Positions 5,345 to 6,263 of a stretch of DNA of 6,263 nucleotides are shown in pieces. The notes beneath the pieces were generated by a model. It was given only the letters and a program-made list of their open reading frames with translations. It was not told where the DNA came from and made no database searches. The DNA lies in contig JAFANO010000579.1 in NCBI GenBank assembly GCA_019232645.1, positions 1-6,263 on the forward strand. The letters run 5' to 3'. Every line of letters starts with the position of its first letter. Position 1 is the stretch's first letter. This DNA comes from Planctomycetaceae bacterium. GTDB lineage: Bacteria > Planctomycetota > Planctomycetia > Isosphaerales > Isosphaeraceae. Position numbers and translations under genes: made by a program.

Positions 5345-6263
5345 TCAACAGGCCGGGTCCTGGGCGCTGCCGTTCCTCGACGCGGCGCCGAGATGGGGCC
5401 CCTGCGCGTGGCCCGGGCCCGGGTGGTCGCCGGCGGGGTCGGCCGGGGCCGCGAGGCGGTCGGGGCGGGCGATGAGCATCGGGATCTCCAGGCCGTGGCG
5501 GACCTTGTCCACCGTCTGGCCCAGCAGGAGGTCGCGGATCAGGCCGTGGCCGTGCGAGCCGACGACCAGGAGGTCCACCGGGTCGCGCTTCAGGTGCGCG
5601 ATCAGTTGCGCCGCGGGGTCAGGGCCGTAGAGCAAGACCGAGCGCGCGGCATGGCCCTGCGCCTCCAGCACGCGGACGACCTCGGCGAGGTAGCGGGCGT
5701 CGGCCCCCGCCTCGCGGTCGGCGGTCTCGGCGCCGTAGACGCCGGTCATCGGGGTGTCCACGACGTGGAGCAGGACCAGCAGGCCCTGCCCGGTCTGCCC
5801 CAGGCTGAGGGCCCGGCTGAGGATCTCGGCGTCGGCCGGGGTGTGCTCCAGGGCCACGCCGATCGTCGACAGCGGCCGGCACCGGAGCGTTTCGACCCAG
5901 TCCAGCGCGACGCTCGGCTTGGGGGTCCAGGGGGGCGAGGGGCGGAGCCAGGGCTTGAGCGTCACCCAGGCCAGCAGCGCAAGCACCGCGGTGGCCAGGC
6001 CGTACAGCGCCCCGGCCACCGGCCACGAGACGGGCATCGGTCCGATCCGGGCCCCCGACCCGGCCGCCAGCGCGACCCATTCCCCGATCTTGTCCAGCAC
6101 CAGCTTGCCGTTCAGTCCCACGATGATCGTGGCCGTCAGCCAGGCCAAGACCTGCGCCCACCAAGGGGTCGCGAACGCCCCCATGTTCCGCCGGTTCGAG
6201 GTGAAGTGGATCAGCGGGATCACCGCGAACGACAGTTGCAGGCTGAGGACCACCTGGCTCAGG
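5345..6263 (-). CDS. NRAMP/MntH divalent metal transporter with C-terminal universal stress (Usp) domain, N-terminus beyond window
   Basis: Only the last ~305 residues are present; the gene continues past the right edge. The first residues, LSQVVLSLQLSFAVIP then LIHFTSNRRNMG, are the late transmembrane segment and loop typical of MntH-type H+-coupled Mn2+/Fe2+ importers. Two more hydrophobic spans follow, around WWAQVLAWLTATIIVGLNG and PVAGALYGLATAVLALLAWV. A linker leads into a cytoplasmic Usp domain (about 5465-5878). It begins RPLSTIGVALEHT and ends with VVGSHGHGLIRDLLLGQTV, the G-2x-G-9x-G ATP-binding loop, with GQT where GST is usual, then IPMLIARP. NRAMP-Usp fusions are known in several bacterial phyla; nucleotide sensing of transport is a reasonable inference. 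The last ~39 residues are a Pro/Gly/Ala-rich tail with three spaced histidines. A 6-bp hairpin (5340-5355) overlaps the stop codon. Confidence 0.9.
   Translation of the reverse strand, partial: LSQVVLSLQLSFAVIPLIHFTSNRRNMGAFATPWWAQVLAWLTATIIVGLNGKLVLDKIGEWVALAAGSGARIGPMPVSWPVAGALYGLATAVLALLAWVTLKPWLRPSPPWTPKPSVALDWVETLRCRPLSTIGVALEHTPADAEILSRALSLGQTGQGLLVLLHVVDTPMTGVYGAETADREAGADARYLAEVVRVLEAQGHAARSVLLYGPDPAAQLIAHLKRDPVDLLVVGSHGHGLIRDLLLGQTVDKVRHGLEIPMLIARPDRLAAPADPAGDHPGPGHAQGPHLGAASRNGSAQDPAC

Noticed and set aside
5277..5630. + strand frame with AGGAGC before its ATG, opposite the end of the NRAMP-Usp gene
   Set aside because: The ribosome site and the first ~20 residues look tempting, but most of it is antisense to the Usp domain and has shadow composition.
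1..6263. CRISPR array, tRNA, rRNA or known riboswitch
   Set aside because: No regularly spaced direct repeats were seen, and no tRNA-like or rRNA-like stretch stood out by eye. A covariance-model search would be needed to exclude small RNAs.

Overview
The window is a GC-rich bacterial chromosome segment. The best guess is a planctomycete of the Isosphaeraceae type. That is an inference from the very GC-rich core genes, a MntH/NRAMP transporter fused to a universal stress domain, the GNAT family present, and GC-rich intergenic hairpins with a GCCCGC-GGTGA-GCGGGC core. No marker gene is present to prove it.

The left part (1 to about 1884) is an accessory, partly decayed zone. It opens with the end of a possible small antitoxin and a truncated DUF5615 PIN-like toxin gene. 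A 248-base intergenic stretch follows with a 14-bp perfect hairpin and a REP-like imperfect palindrome. Next comes an intact type II toxin-antitoxin pair on the + strand: a ribbon-helix-helix antitoxin (485-745) overlapping a PIN-domain toxin (732-1154). Its promoter region carries two TGTC-N-GACA palindromes exactly 21 bp apart on either side of the predicted -10, and a small hairpin covers the antitoxin Shine-Dalgarno. From 1155 to 1884 no intact gene is visible. The stretch holds several hairpins, one terminator-like, and the C-terminal remnant of a tyrosine recombinase.

The right part (1885 to 6263) looks like stable core sequence, all on the minus strand. In transcription order it contains the C-terminal part of a MntH-type metal transporter fused to a Usp domain (cut by the window edge), a GNAT acetyltransferase, a catalytically dead M16 peptidase homologue, and a catalytically competent M16 peptidase. 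The two M16 proteins have complementary motifs: one keeps the R/Y pair but lacks HxxEH, and the other keeps HxxEH but lacks the R/Y pair. This is what is expected of a heterodimeric M16B peptidase. The M16 pair converges on the toxin-antitoxin operon, with the recombinase relic between them.

I see no clear novel multi-gene system. The most worthwhile leads are the helically phased operator candidates of the toxin-antitoxin operon, the complementary M16 pair, and the scar of a mobile element beside two toxin-antitoxin remnants or modules.
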